Assembly: GCA_963729935.1 (NCBI GenBank)
Contig: CAVSPW010000002.1
Location: forward strand, 1,302,001-1,366,000
Source of the DNA: CAIKMD01 sp963729935
GTDB lineage: Bacteria; Pseudomonadota; Alphaproteobacteria; ATCC43930; CGMCC-115725
Reading direction: 5' to 3'
DNA length: 64,000 bases
Position 1 is the stretch's first letter. Each line of letters starts with the position of its first letter. A model generated the notes under the pieces. That model searched no databases and had not been told where the DNA came from. It was given only the letters and a program-made list of their open reading frames with translations. This document shows positions 8,155 through 16,686 of this stretch, piece by piece. A program made the translations under genes and the position numbers.

Positions 8155-9117
8155 TCAGGCCGCCTTCAGCTTGTCGCGCAAACGGCCCAAACTGCCGCCT
8201 TTCATGACCGCACCGGGCAAGGGATGCCCGACCACCTCTTCGGCCAGGTTGGCGCACGCAATCAGCGATTCGAGATCGATCCCGGTCTCGATGCCCATCT
8301 CCTGGCACATGAAGACGAGATCCTCGGTGCAAACATTGCCCGCCGCACCTTTGTGCCCGGCAAAGGGACAACCGCCGAGGCCCGCGCACGCCGCATCGTA
8401 GAGGCGAACGCCCATTTCGAGCCCGGCATAGGCATTGGCGATCCCCATGCCGCGCGTGTCGTGCAGATGGAGGCATAGCGTCAGATCGGGAAAGCGATCC
8501 TGCACCGCGCCGACGGCCCGCTTGACCGAGAGCGGCGTCGCCCAGCCCATCGTGTCGGCCAAGGTCAAGCGCTTGAACGGCACGCCATTCGATGCCGCGG
8601 CCTCGATCATGGTCGCCGCGAGATCGACGATTCGTTGCGCCGGCACGTCGCCTTCGAAATTACAGCCGAAGGCGGCGCTGATGAGACCGCCCTCGACTTC
8701 GACGTCGTGCGCCTTGTAGGTCGCGATCGTGGCCGGCAAAGAGGCGATCTGCTCGGCGATCGTGCGGTTTTGATTGCGCTTCAGGAAGGTGTCGGAGGCC
8801 GACAGGCCGAGCGAGCCGGCCACGGCGAGTTTCTTCGTCGCCAAAGCGCGCTCGAAGCCTTTGTCGTTGAGCCAGAGCCCGGTGTAGCGGACGCCGGGCT
8901 GCGGCGTGATGCCGGCGACGACGGCTTCGGCGTCGGCCATGCCGGGGACGCGGCGCGGATCGACAAAGGAAACGATCTGAATCTGCTTCAATCCGGTCTT
9001 CGACAGCGCGTCGATGAATTCGACCTTGCGTGCGGTTGGGATATCTCCCTTCTCGATCTGAAAGCCCTCGCGCGGACCTTCTTCGCGAATCTCGACCGAT
9101 TTCGGCATGTCAGCCAT
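8155..9117 (-). CDS. Hydroxymethylglutaryl-CoA lyase-like DRE-TIM metallolyase
   Basis: The 320-residue protein is a DRE-TIM aldolase/lyase. The N-terminal motif reads IREEGPREGFQ (usual VGPRDGLQ). The HLHDTRG metal-binding histidines are present, and the C-terminal HMG-CoA-lyase signature appears as AGLGGCPFAGHKGAAGNVC, with the Cys and Gly residues kept. HMG-CoA lyase cleaves HMG-CoA to acetyl-CoA and acetoacetate in leucine breakdown. The altered first motif and unusual context (no isovaleryl-CoA or methylcrotonyl-CoA genes) allow a different 3-hydroxy-3-methylacyl-CoA substrate, such as citramalyl-CoA. A clear GAAGGGAGGAAGCC ribosome site precedes the ATG. Confidence 0.82.
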   Translation of the reverse strand: MADMPKSVEIREEGPREGFQIEKGDIPTARKVEFIDALSKTGLKQIQIVSFVDPRRVPGMADAEAVVAGITPQPGVRYTGLWLNDKGFERALATKKLAVAGSLGLSASDTFLKRNQNRTIAEQIASLPATIATYKAHDVEVEGGLISAAFGCNFEGDVPAQRIVDLAATMIEAAASNGVPFKRLTLADTMGWATPLSVKRAVGAVQDRFPDLTLCLHLHDTRGMGIANAYAGLEMGVRLYDAACAGLGGCPFAGHKGAAGNVCTEDLVFMCQEMGIETGIDLESLIACANLAEEVVGHPLPGAVMKGGSLGRLRDKLKAA

Positions 9118-9159
9118 GGCTTCCTCCCTTCAAGCGTCCCGCTACCAGCATAGCGCGCT

Positions 9160-9756
9160 TCACGCGGGCGCCAAACCGCCCGGACCGCGCCGATAGAGCC
9201 CCCGCTCGGTCACGACGTAATCCATCGGGATGTCGTGCGGCAGCGGATAGATGGTCGCGAGCCGGCCCAGCTCGAAACCCGTCCCGACGCAGAGCGGCTT
9301 TTCCGCGCAAGCGGCGATGGTGCGATCGTAAAAGCCGCCGCCATAGCCGAGCCGATAGCCCGCTTCGTCGAATCCGACCACCGGAATGATGAGGATTGCC
9401 GGCTTCACGGGCTCGCCCGAAGCGGGATAGGGTATGTCGTAAGCGCCCGCCACCATCTCCATGTCGCGCGTCCAGCGCCGGAATTCGAGCGGCAAGCCCT
9501 TGCCGAGCACGACCGGAAGCGCCACCTCGTGCCGGCGCCCGGTCAGCCATTCGAGAAAGGCGAGGATGTTGTATTCGCGGCGGAAGGGCCAATAGGCCCC
9601 GACCAGGGCGCGGGGAAATGTCGCAAACAGCGTCGTCAGATATTTGAATATCTCGGCGCTCGCCGCGCGATGCGCGCTTGAGGAGAGCGCCGTGCGCGCC
9701 TCGATTAACGCCGCCCGCCGCGCGCGTCGCCAAGCCAGAATCTCGGCTCGCTCCAT
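9160..9756 (-). CDS. 5-formyltetrahydrofolate cyclo-ligase
   Basis: The 198-residue protein has the family's ATP/substrate signature VVGFDEAGYRLGYGGGFYDR around residue 130, an N-terminal basic helix (RRARRAALIEART) and the GAYWPFRREYNIL strand. It converts 5-formyl-THF to 5,10-methenyl-THF with ATP in the cytoplasm, rescuing the folate trapped by side reactions. It lies just downstream of formate-THF ligase on the same strand (47-nt gap), so the two form a one-carbon folate unit. Confidence 0.92.
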   Translation of the reverse strand: MERAEILAWRRARRAALIEARTALSSSAHRAASAEIFKYLTTLFATFPRALVGAYWPFRREYNILAFLEWLTGRRHEVALPVVLGKGLPLEFRRWTRDMEMVAGAYDIPYPASGEPVKPAILIIPVVGFDEAGYRLGYGGGFYDRTIAACAEKPLCVGTGFELGRLATIYPLPHDIPMDYVVTERGLYRRGPGGLAPA

Positions 9757-9803
9757 TTGCGATATTACCCTTTTCGGAAGGCGGCCGAGCGCGGGCAGCC
9801 GCC

Positions 9804-11501
9804 TTAGGAAAGGCCGATGATCTGTCCGCGCTCGTTGACGTACATTCCCTCGGCCGAGGGCACGCGGGGCAGGCCAGGCATGGTCATGATATCGCCGCAG
9901 ATAACGACCACGAATTCGGCGCCGGCGGAAAGCCGGACTTCACGGATCGGCAGGGTGAAACCGGAAGGCGCGCCGAAGAGATCGCCATTGGCCGAGAAAC
10001 TGTACTGCGTCTTCGCCATGCAGACCGGCAGGTTGCGGAATCCCTGCTTTTCCAGCTCGGCGAAGCGGTCCAATACCGGCTTGGGCGCGGCGACCTCGCC
10101 CGCGCGGTAGATTTCGGTCGCGATCGTCTTAACCTTGTCGAAGAGCGGCATGTCGTCGGGATAAAGCGGCTTATAATCCGCCTTGCCTTCGGCAATGCCG
10201 TCGACCACCGCCTGTGCCAGGGCCGCGGCGCCTTTGCTTCCTTCGGCCCAATGGGTGCAGACGATCGCTTTCGCGCCTTGCGCTTTGCAGCCGTCGACGA
10301 CCGCCGTGAGTTCCGCCTCGCTGTCGGAGCCGAAACGGTTGATGCACACCACCGCCGGCACGCCGAATTTCTTGATGTTCTCCAAGTGACGCTTCAGATT
10401 GACGAGGCCTTTGCTCACGGCATCCGCATTTTCGGCGCCGAGATTGGCGCGCGCGACGCCGCCATGGAATTTGAGCGCGCGGATGCTCGCCACCACCACC
10501 GCCATGTCGGGCCGGAGGCCGGCCTTGCGGCATTTGATGTCGAAGAATTTCTCGGCACCGAGATCGGCCCCGAATCCGGCCTCGGTGACGACGTAATCGA
10601 CCAACTTCAGCGCAAGCTTCGTCGCGGTCACCGAATTGCATCCATGGGCGATATTGGCGAATGGACCGCCATGAATGAAGGCGGGATTGTTCTCCAGCGT
10701 CTGGACCAGATTGGGTTTGATCGCATCCTTCAGCACCGCGGTCATCGCGCCATCGATCTTCAATTGGCTCGCGCGGACCGGCTGGCGATCGCGCGTCTGG
10801 CCGACGATGATATTGCCGATGCGGCGGCGCAAATCTTCGATCGAGGTCGACAGGCAGAGAATCGCCATGATTTCCGAAGCGACGGTGATGTCGAAACCAT
10901 CCTCGCGCGGGAAGCCATTAGCGACCCCGCCGAGCGAATCGACGATTTGCCGCAGCGCGCGGTCGTTCATGTCCATGCAGCGCCGCCAAGTGATGCGCCG
11001 CGGATCGATGCCGAGCTCGTTGCCCCAATAGACGTGATTGTCGATCACCGCCGCCAAGAGGTTGTTCGCGATGCCGATGGCGTGGAAATCGCCGGTGAAA
11101 TGCAGATTGATGTCGTCCATCGGCACCACCTGCGAATAGCCGCCGCCCGCGGCGCCGCCCTTCATCCCGAAGCACGGTCCGAGGCTCGGTTCCCTCAGAC
11201 AGATCATCGCTTTCTTGCCGATCCGGTTGAGCGCGTCGCCGAGCCCGACCGTCGTCGTCGTCTTGCCCTCGCCGGCGGGCGTCGGATTGATCGCGGTCAC
11301 CAGGATAAGCTTGCCGTCTTTGCGTTCGGCGAGCGCCTTCTGGACGAAGCCCATCCCGATCTTGGCCTTGTCATGTCCGTAAGGCTCGACCGATTCGGCC
11401 GGGATGCCCAGCCGGTCCCGCGCGAGTTCCAGGATCGGACGAAGCGTCGCCGCCTGCGCGATTTCCCAATCCGTCTTCGGCTTTGCAGCAGTCTCGGCCA
11501 T
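9804..11501 (-). CDS. fhs: Formate--tetrahydrofolate ligase
   Basis: The 565-residue protein is full-length formyl-THF synthetase, which makes 10-formyl-THF from formate, THF and ATP. Visible motifs are the P-loop TPAGEGKTTTTVGLGDAL (about residue 65), EPSLGPCFGMKGGAAGGG, the DDINLHFTGDFHAI folate/monovalent-cation region and PEDGFDITVASEIMAIL-type sequence. I take the ATG at 11501 because GGAG lies 8 nt upstream; a GTG 9 nt further out is possible. It is followed by 5-formyl-THF cyclo-ligase. With the gcv operon about 6 kb away on the same strand it supports C1 assimilation or detoxification. A tandem repeat lies about 100 bp upstream. Confidence 0.95.
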   Translation of the reverse strand: MAETAAKPKTDWEIAQAATLRPILELARDRLGIPAESVEPYGHDKAKIGMGFVQKALAERKDGKLILVTAINPTPAGEGKTTTTVGLGDALNRIGKKAMICLREPSLGPCFGMKGGAAGGGYSQVVPMDDINLHFTGDFHAIGIANNLLAAVIDNHVYWGNELGIDPRRITWRRCMDMNDRALRQIVDSLGGVANGFPREDGFDITVASEIMAILCLSTSIEDLRRRIGNIIVGQTRDRQPVRASQLKIDGAMTAVLKDAIKPNLVQTLENNPAFIHGGPFANIAHGCNSVTATKLALKLVDYVVTEAGFGADLGAEKFFDIKCRKAGLRPDMAVVVASIRALKFHGGVARANLGAENADAVSKGLVNLKRHLENIKKFGVPAVVCINRFGSDSEAELTAVVDGCKAQGAKAIVCTHWAEGSKGAAALAQAVVDGIAEGKADYKPLYPDDMPLFDKVKTIATEIYRAGEVAAPKPVLDRFAELEKQGFRNLPVCMAKTQYSFSANGDLFGAPSGFTLPIREVRLSAGAEFVVVICGDIMTMPGLPRVPSAEGMYVNERGQIIGLS

Positions 11502-11600
11502 ATTCCCCACTCCGTTGCTCGAATCCGCTGTAACTCGCGGCTTCTACGCCTATCGAAACTTTACGATCTTGCCCCGTCAACCACAAATCTGCCCAAGATT

Positions 11601-11624
11601 ATAATGGGCAAAATAATGGGCAAA
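11601..11624. repeat. Perfect tandem 12-bp direct repeat upstream of fhs
   Basis: ATAATGGGCAAA occurs twice head-to-tail (11601-11612 and 11613-11624) in an AT-rich patch. On the minus strand it reads TTTGCCCATTAT twice, followed by an AATC containing a TATAAT hexamer, all upstream of the fhs start at 11501. It could be a paired operator or part of the fhs promoter. The function is inferred from position only. Confidence 0.5.
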
Positions 11625-11665
11625 TCGCCTTCGTTCCGGCCGATTGGATTGCGCGCCGAGCGTCC

Positions 11666-12682
11666 TCAAGGAACACGCCGGGCGGCCTCCCTGACGAGGC
11701 TGAGATCGGCATAAGCGGGGACGTCGAGATCGGCTTTGATCAGCCCCAATTCCTTTTGGACATGAATGTTCGCCTGCAGCGCCGCAAGATTTGGAAGCGC
11801 GTTGCGATCCTGATAATTGTCTTTCTTGGTATAGATGTAGCGCTCCAGCCGCTCGGCGGGTTGCTTGGTAGCCGCCGCCACGATGGCGATCGCCTGCGCG
11901 CGATTGGCCGGATCCCAGCACCAATGGAGAGCTCGGATATAGTCCTCGAGCAGATCGACCAGCGCGGCGCGGTTCTTTTGGAGGAAGCCCGTCCGCGCGG
12001 TCCAGAAGACCAGTTCGACGGGGCCCATCGCGTCATGGGCCGGGAACAGCTCGCGCGCCTTTTGCTGCAATTCCTGATCTTCGACGAAAGGCTCGATCGA
12101 GACGATGAAATCGGCCTTCCTTTCGAGGAGTACCGATTTCATGTTCGGAAACGCGACCTCGACCACCGTGTAATCGCGTTTGTCGACCAGATGATGCTTC
12201 AACATCATGGCCTTGGCGATCATGTCCAAGGCGCCGCCGATGGCGTTGGTCGCAAGCACTCTGCCTTTGAGATCGTCGACGGCTTTGACCGGGCCGTCGC
12301 GGAGCACCATGTAGCTCGTCCCGCCATGGCCGGGGACGCCGAACTGCACTTCGTCGGCAATGACGCGGAGATCCTTCATGCCGGCATTTTCGATCGCGAC
12401 GCTGAAGCTCGAAAAGCCAAGCGAGGCGATATCGATCTCGCCTGCCTCCAGCGCCGTGATCTGCACCGGCGAGCCTTGGAATCGGATCGGCTCAAGGATG
12501 TAGGACCGGCCCGCATGCTTGGCGATGTTGGGGGTGCCGAAAAGGACCGGAACCAGCGAAGCGGGCGCCGGGACGACGCCGAGGCGAATTTTCAGCGGAT
12601 CGGCTTGGGCGACGCCTGCGCCCAACAGGAGTCCGGCGCCCAGAAAGGCGCCAAGGACGCGGACCGGCATGGATCTCAACAC
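11666..12682 (-). CDS. NitT/TauT-type ABC transporter substrate-binding protein (copy 2 of tandem pair)
   Basis: The 338-residue protein has a Sec signal peptide (VLGAFLGAGLLLGAGVAQA, cleaved near residue 27). It has the periplasmic binding-protein type II fold of the SsuA/TauA/NMT1 family: an LGVVPAPASLVPVLF strand, ITALEAGEIDIASLGFSS, LKGRVLATNAIGG, FPNMKSVLLERKADFIV and FWTARTGFLQKN. It would deliver a small organic ion (aliphatic sulfonate, nitrile or pyrimidine class) to an inner-membrane ABC importer. No permease or ATPase gene is adjacent, so it is an orphan. It is clearly a paralogue of the gene immediately upstream (12722-13747), sharing long identical stretches. The ligand is unknown. 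Confidence 0.85.
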   Translation of the reverse strand: MLRSMPVRVLGAFLGAGLLLGAGVAQADPLKIRLGVVPAPASLVPVLFGTPNIAKHAGRSYILEPIRFQGSPVQITALEAGEIDIASLGFSSFSVAIENAGMKDLRVIADEVQFGVPGHGGTSYMVLRDGPVKAVDDLKGRVLATNAIGGALDMIAKAMMLKHHLVDKRDYTVVEVAFPNMKSVLLERKADFIVSIEPFVEDQELQQKARELFPAHDAMGPVELVFWTARTGFLQKNRAALVDLLEDYIRALHWCWDPANRAQAIAIVAAATKQPAERLERYIYTKKDNYQDRNALPNLAALQANIHVQKELGLIKADLDVPAYADLSLVREAARRVP

Positions 12683-12721
12683 GGCCGATCTCCCGCTTGC
12701 GCCGCTTCACCCGTAGCCGCG

Positions 12722-13747
12722 CTATTTGACGCGCCCGATCGCCGCGTTGAGCAGGCTCAGATCGGCATATTTCGCGGCGTCGAGATCCGCTTTGATGAGG
12801 CCGAGCTCTTTCTGGGCATGAATATTCCGCGTGATCGCCGCGATATCGGGCACCGCATTGGGATTGCGGTAGAAATCCTTATGCGGCGTAAAGAGCCAGC
12901 TCTCGAACGCTTTGGCCGGTACCTTGGTGAAATTCGACGCGATCTGGATCGCCTCCTCGCGATTGGCCGGATTCAGATACCAGTGATAGGCGCGAACGTA
13001 ATCCTCGAGCAGATCGCCGAGCGCGGCGTGGTTCTTCTGGATGAAGCCGGTGCGCGCGGTCCAGAACGAGAGCTCGACCGCGCCCATGGCGTCGTGGGTA
13101 TTGAAGAGCACGCGTGCCTTGGCTTGGAAGGCCGGATCATCCTCGAAGGGATGCGCGGCCGTGACGAGATCGGCTTTGCGCTCGAGAAGCACGGAATTCA
13201 TGTTGGGAAAGGCCGCCTCGATCTCGGTGAAATCCCGCTTCTCGAGCATATGGTGCTTGAACAGCATCGCCTTCATGATGGTGTCGACGCCGCCGCCGAT
13301 CACGTTGGTCGCCAGGACCTTTCCCTTCAGGTCGTCGACGGTCTTTATGGGCCCATCCTTCAGCACCATGAAATCCGCCCCGCCCCAGCCCGTGACCCCG
13401 TCCTGGATCTCGTCGGCGATGACGCGAAGATCCTGTATCCCCGCATTCTCGACGGCGACGCTGAAAGACGAGAAGCCCAAAGCCGCTATGTCGAGATCGC
13501 CGCTCTGCAAGGCCGTGATCTGGAGATTCGAGCCTTGGAAATGGATCGGCTCGAGCGTGTAGGACACGCCTTGATGCTGGGCGACGCCCGGCTTCGCGAA
13601 CATGATCGGAATGAGGGAGGCCGGCGAGACGATCCAGCCGATCCGGATTTTGACCGGGTCGGCCTGAGCAGCGCCCAAGCTGCAAGCAGCCACCGCCGCG
13701 ATAGCGGCCCCAACAACGACATGCCGCACGGCTTCGACGAAACGCAT
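12722..13747 (-). CDS. NitT/TauT-type ABC transporter substrate-binding protein (copy 1 of tandem pair)
   Basis: The 341-residue protein starts at the ATG at 13747, preceded by GGGGGGACCAG. It has a signal peptide (VVVGAAIAAVAACSLGAAQA) and the same binding-protein architecture as its downstream neighbour: ITALQSGDLDIAALGFSS, LKGKVLATNVIGGG, FPNMNSVLLERKAD and FWTARTGFIQKN. The gap to the second copy is 39 nt, so both are probably in one transcript behind the feruloyl-CoA-synthase-like gene. This suggests the pair captures an aromatic or related acid that the ligase would activate. The transporter's membrane parts are not in this neighbourhood; they could be shared with another NitT/TauT system, such as those at 36-44 kb. 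Confidence 0.85.
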   Translation of the reverse strand: MRFVEAVRHVVVGAAIAAVAACSLGAAQADPVKIRIGWIVSPASLIPIMFAKPGVAQHQGVSYTLEPIHFQGSNLQITALQSGDLDIAALGFSSFSVAVENAGIQDLRVIADEIQDGVTGWGGADFMVLKDGPIKTVDDLKGKVLATNVIGGGVDTIMKAMLFKHHMLEKRDFTEIEAAFPNMNSVLLERKADLVTAAHPFEDDPAFQAKARVLFNTHDAMGAVELSFWTARTGFIQKNHAALGDLLEDYVRAYHWYLNPANREEAIQIASNFTKVPAKAFESWLFTPHKDFYRNPNAVPDIAAITRNIHAQKELGLIKADLDAAKYADLSLLNAAIGRVK

Positions 13748-13790
13748 CTGGTCCCCCCACAATCTCTTCTTCGATGTGGGGCGGACCCTA

Positions 13791-15669
13791 TCACACCTCG
13801 CCGCCGAATTCGATAGGCAGAACGATCTCGGGCGACGGCATCGGCGCATGAAGCAGCGCCACGAGCTCCGCCCGGTTGCGCAAGACGGCGCGCTGATTGA
13901 TGTAGCCCTTATCGGTGATCTCCCCGCGATCGATCGAAGGCGGATCGGCGACCAGCAACGCCCGGGCGACACGGCGCGAGCTTCCCCCGGCCGCGGCGTT
14001 GTGACGGGCAAGCCCCACGCCAAGCGCGCGCCGGACGGATTCTTCCGCGATCAGCCGATCGAGCGAGGCATCCGCCGGCAGATGCGGACAGAGCGAGCGG
14101 CAGCCGGCTAGGCTCGGAAAGACAAGCAAGCCGATCTCGTTACGGTCGTGGCCGGTCACGACCGCGTCGGCGACAACCGGGTTGCAGGCGGCAATGATCG
14201 CAATCCGGAGCGCGCCGACATTCACCCAGGTGCCGGAGCTGAGCTTGAAATTCTCGGCGATGCGGCCATCGAACAACAAGCCGCGATTGGGGTCGTCGGG
14301 CACCGCGAGCCTTGCCGCATCGCCCGGACGATAGAATCCGTCCTCGTCGAACAGCGCGCGCGTCAATTCCGGCCGCCGCCAATAGCCCGGCGTGACATTG
14401 GGGCCGCGGACGCGAATTTCCATGCGATCGCCATTGGGCACGAGCTTGATCTCGGTTCCCGGCGCGGGAACGCCGACATTTCCGGCGCGCGAAATGGGTT
14501 CTTGCACGAGCGTCGACATCGGCGCGGTTTCGGTCGTGCCCCAGCCGGAGAGCATCGGCAATTTGCGGCCGAGGGTCTTTTCGCAAACGGCTTCGAGCCG
14601 CTCCCATGAGCTTTGAGGCAAAGCCGCGCCAGCATAGAAGATGATGTCGAGTTCGCGCAGGAAATGCTCGGCCAGGTCGGCATCGCGCTCGAGATAATCG
14701 AGCAGCATCGCGTAGCCCGCGGGCACGCTGAAATACATCGTTGGTGAAATCTCGCGCAGATTGGCGACCGTGCGCTCGATCAGCCCGGGCACGGCCCTGC
14801 CGTCATCGATGTAATAGGTTCCGCCGTTGCGCAACACCATGTTGAAATCGGAATTGCCCGCGAAAGTATGGCTCCAGGGAAGCCAGTCGAGAAACACCGG
14901 CGGACGATCGGACAGGAACGGCCAGCCGGCGGCATAGGATTCTTCGATTCGAGCACATCATGCGCTGCGTGTTGATGACGCCCTTCGGATCGCCGGTCGA
15001 GCCGGAGGTGAAGAGGATCTTCGCGATCGTATCGGGACCGATCGCGCGATGCGCGGCATCGACGCGCGGGCCGGGGGCGGCGCTCAGCAGCGAGGAAAAC
15101 TCGGTCGCCGCAAGACCCGGAGGCGGATTGCGGCACAGCGCGAGCTCGGCCTCATCCAAACCGATCGCGGCGATGGCCTTGCCATAGAGCGCCCCGTCAT
15201 CGGCGAAGAGGAGACCCGGGCGGACCAGATCGCGAATAATGCGCAAGGTCGCGTAGTCGAGCGAGCGCCGCGAATAGGCGCTCGAAACCGGCACCACCGG
15301 AACGCCGACATGCATCGCCGCCAAAGCGAGGACGGCGTGGTCGAGGCTGTTTTCGGATAGGATCATGACCGGGCGCTCGGCGTCCAAGCCGCGCGCAAGC
15401 AGCGCCTCGCCAACCGCCCGCGTTCGCGCGAGCGCGACGTCATACGAGAGCGTGCGCCAACCGCCGGCATTGTCGCGCTCGGCAAGAAAAATCCGGTCGG
15501 GCGCAACCTGCGCCCAATGCGCGAGCCAATCGCCGATGCAGCGCGGGATGGGGCCGAGCGGGATGCGCGAGCGCAGGATCATTGCCCCGCCGGGCAGGGT
15601 CTCCACCGCCACATCCGGCGCAGCGAAGCGCAACGCGCCCCTGCGGCCCGATATCGACCGATCGGCCAT
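13791..15669 (-). pseudogene. Feruloyl-CoA synthase-like AMP-dependent ligase, interrupted by a one-base frameshift
   Basis: Two abutting minus-strand frames together make a full-length ANL ligase of roughly 625 residues. The first part (start ATG 15669, GGGAGG 10 nt upstream) runs through LFTSGSTGDPKGVINTQRM. The second part resumes at VFLDWLPWSHTFAGNS and continues through SGWGTTETAPMS, GFYRPGDA and a FDGRIAENFKL hinge. The break lies near 14940: after TCG AAT the minus strand reads CGAAGAATCC where CAAGAATCC would restore the frame (S-N-Q-E-S), so one extra G is the simplest explanation. The domain layout, with a substrate-length middle and DGRIAENFKLSSGTWV, matches feruloyl-CoA synthase-like enzymes. 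Either it is a recent pseudogene or the base is a sequencing/assembly error; the intact codon pattern on both sides favours a recent event or an error. Confidence 0.78.
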
Positions 15670-15753
15670 GAGGCTCAATCCTCCCTGGAGCCACGATATC
15701 GGAAGCAGGCGTAAACGCCCAAGGGCAAGCGCGAAAAAATCCGCGCTGCACGC

Positions 15754-15788
15754 TTGACAGTAGCGTCAGATGATATATCTTAAGATAT
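15754..15788 (+). promoter_or_regulatory. Probable promoter with 14-bp palindromic operator for the PadR gene
   Basis: TTGACA (15754-15759) is followed 16 nt later by TATCTT (15776-15781). Overlapping that -10 is a perfect 14-bp palindrome ATATCTTAAGATAT (15775-15788), in an AT-rich patch unlike the surrounding DNA. PadR proteins bind short palindromes and often repress their own genes, so autorepression is inferred. Confidence 0.6.
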
Positions 15789-15860
15789 GTTTTATGATTA
15801 AATATGGAGATAAGATTGTTTTATAAGACTGAAAAACCTTGGAAATCAGACCGGCGCCAT

Positions 15861-16436
15861 ATGCGCGGGCATCGCCGCGGCCGGCACGGCTATGGCCCCT
15901 TCGCCGGCGGCTTTGCCGATGGCACCGGGATAGGCGGCGGCGGTTTCCGGACCGGGCGCAAGCTCGGTGCAGCGGATCTGCAGCTCGTCATCCTCGCGCT
16001 GCTGAAGGAAAAACCGAGCCACGGCTACGAGATCATCAAGGCGCTCGAGGAGCGTTCGGGCGGCTTCTACAGCCCGAGCCCCGGCATGGTCTATCCGGCG
16101 CTCACCTACCTTGAGGAAGTCGGACATGCGAGCGTCGAGAGCGAGGGTACAAAGAAGCTCTACCGCATCACCGCCGCGGGCGAGGCCAAGCTGAACGAGG
16201 ACGCAACCATCGCCGATGCGATCCTGACGCAGCTCGCCGGCATCGGCCGGCGCATGGAGCGCGTGCGCGAGGTCTTGGCCGGCGAAGCTGCCGAAGAGGA
16301 AATGGGCCAAAGCATCCGCGCGGCACGGCGCGAGCTTCGCAGCGTATTGCGCGACCGCCGTCACGCCTCGCCCGAGGAGCAACAGCGCATCGCCGATATC
16401 TTGAAACGCGCAACCGACGAAATCCGCGGCAAATAA
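15861..16436 (+). CDS. PadR-family transcriptional regulator
   Basis: The 191-residue protein has a Gly/His/Arg-rich N-terminal tail (MRGHRRGRHGYGPFAGG), then a winged helix with LQLVILALLKEKPSHGYEI and YSPSPGMVYPALTYLEEVG, then the wing TKKLYRITAAGEAKL. A C-terminal helical dimerisation region follows. I prefer the ATG at 15861 to one at 15804 because the 57 nt between them are AT-rich and not coding-like, and neither start has a strong ribosome site. PadR proteins repress genes in response to phenolic acids or other small ligands. It is divergent from the feruloyl-CoA-synthase-like gene, an attractive target, though this is inference. Confidence 0.87.
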   Translation: MRGHRRGRHGYGPFAGGFADGTGIGGGGFRTGRKLGAADLQLVILALLKEKPSHGYEIIKALEERSGGFYSPSPGMVYPALTYLEEVGHASVESEGTKKLYRITAAGEAKLNEDATIADAILTQLAGIGRRMERVREVLAGEAAEEEMGQSIRAARRELRSVLRDRRHASPEEQQRIADILKRATDEIRGK

Positions 16437-16475
16437 GACCTGCCGCCGCGTCATCAGGAAAACGGGATAGCTTCG

Positions 16476-16511
16476 CGGCGCCGCGATCTTCGGTTTAGGA
16501 TCGCGGCGCCG
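16476..16511 (+). terminator. Strong stem-loop after the PadR gene
   Basis: CGGCGCCGCGATC and GATCGCGGCGCCG form a perfect 13-bp stem around a 10-nt loop (TTCGGTTTAG). It lies 40 bp after the PadR stop, between it and the convergent gcvPB gene, and so may end transcription from both sides. There is no T-tract, so intrinsic termination is uncertain. The rest of the gap (16512-16686) holds no gene I can support. Confidence 0.55.
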
Positions 16512-16686
16512 TTATGGCATCCTTGGCCTCGATCAAAACTCAAATTCGAGGGGAGGACGTCCATGAGGCAGCTGCATCTTGCGGCCAAGACGCCTCGAAC
16601 CGTCGATTACCAGCAAGGCGGATAAGCGGTCTTGGGAGGAGCTCACGCGCCTCTTCAAGGAGAGGCTGTAACTGCGCCGCGGCGCG

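Noticed and set aside
9678..11714. 678-codon plus-strand frame
   Set aside because: It is an antisense shadow of formate-THF ligase and 5-formyl-THF cyclo-ligase.
11756..13816. 686-codon plus-strand frame opposite the tandem binding proteins
   Set aside because: It is antisense to two well-supported genes; its apparent internal repetition only reflects the paralogy of those genes.
15804..15860. Upstream in-frame start for the PadR gene
   Set aside because: The extra 19 codons are AT-rich and contain no homologous sequence; the promoter places the transcript start only a few bases before it, and no ribosome site is seen.
16563..16671. Plus-strand short frames near 16563-16671, ending KADKRSWEELTRLFKERL
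   Set aside because: The stretch looks coding-like at its end but has no start codon in frame after an upstream stop and no homology I can name; it may be a remnant, but I cannot support it.
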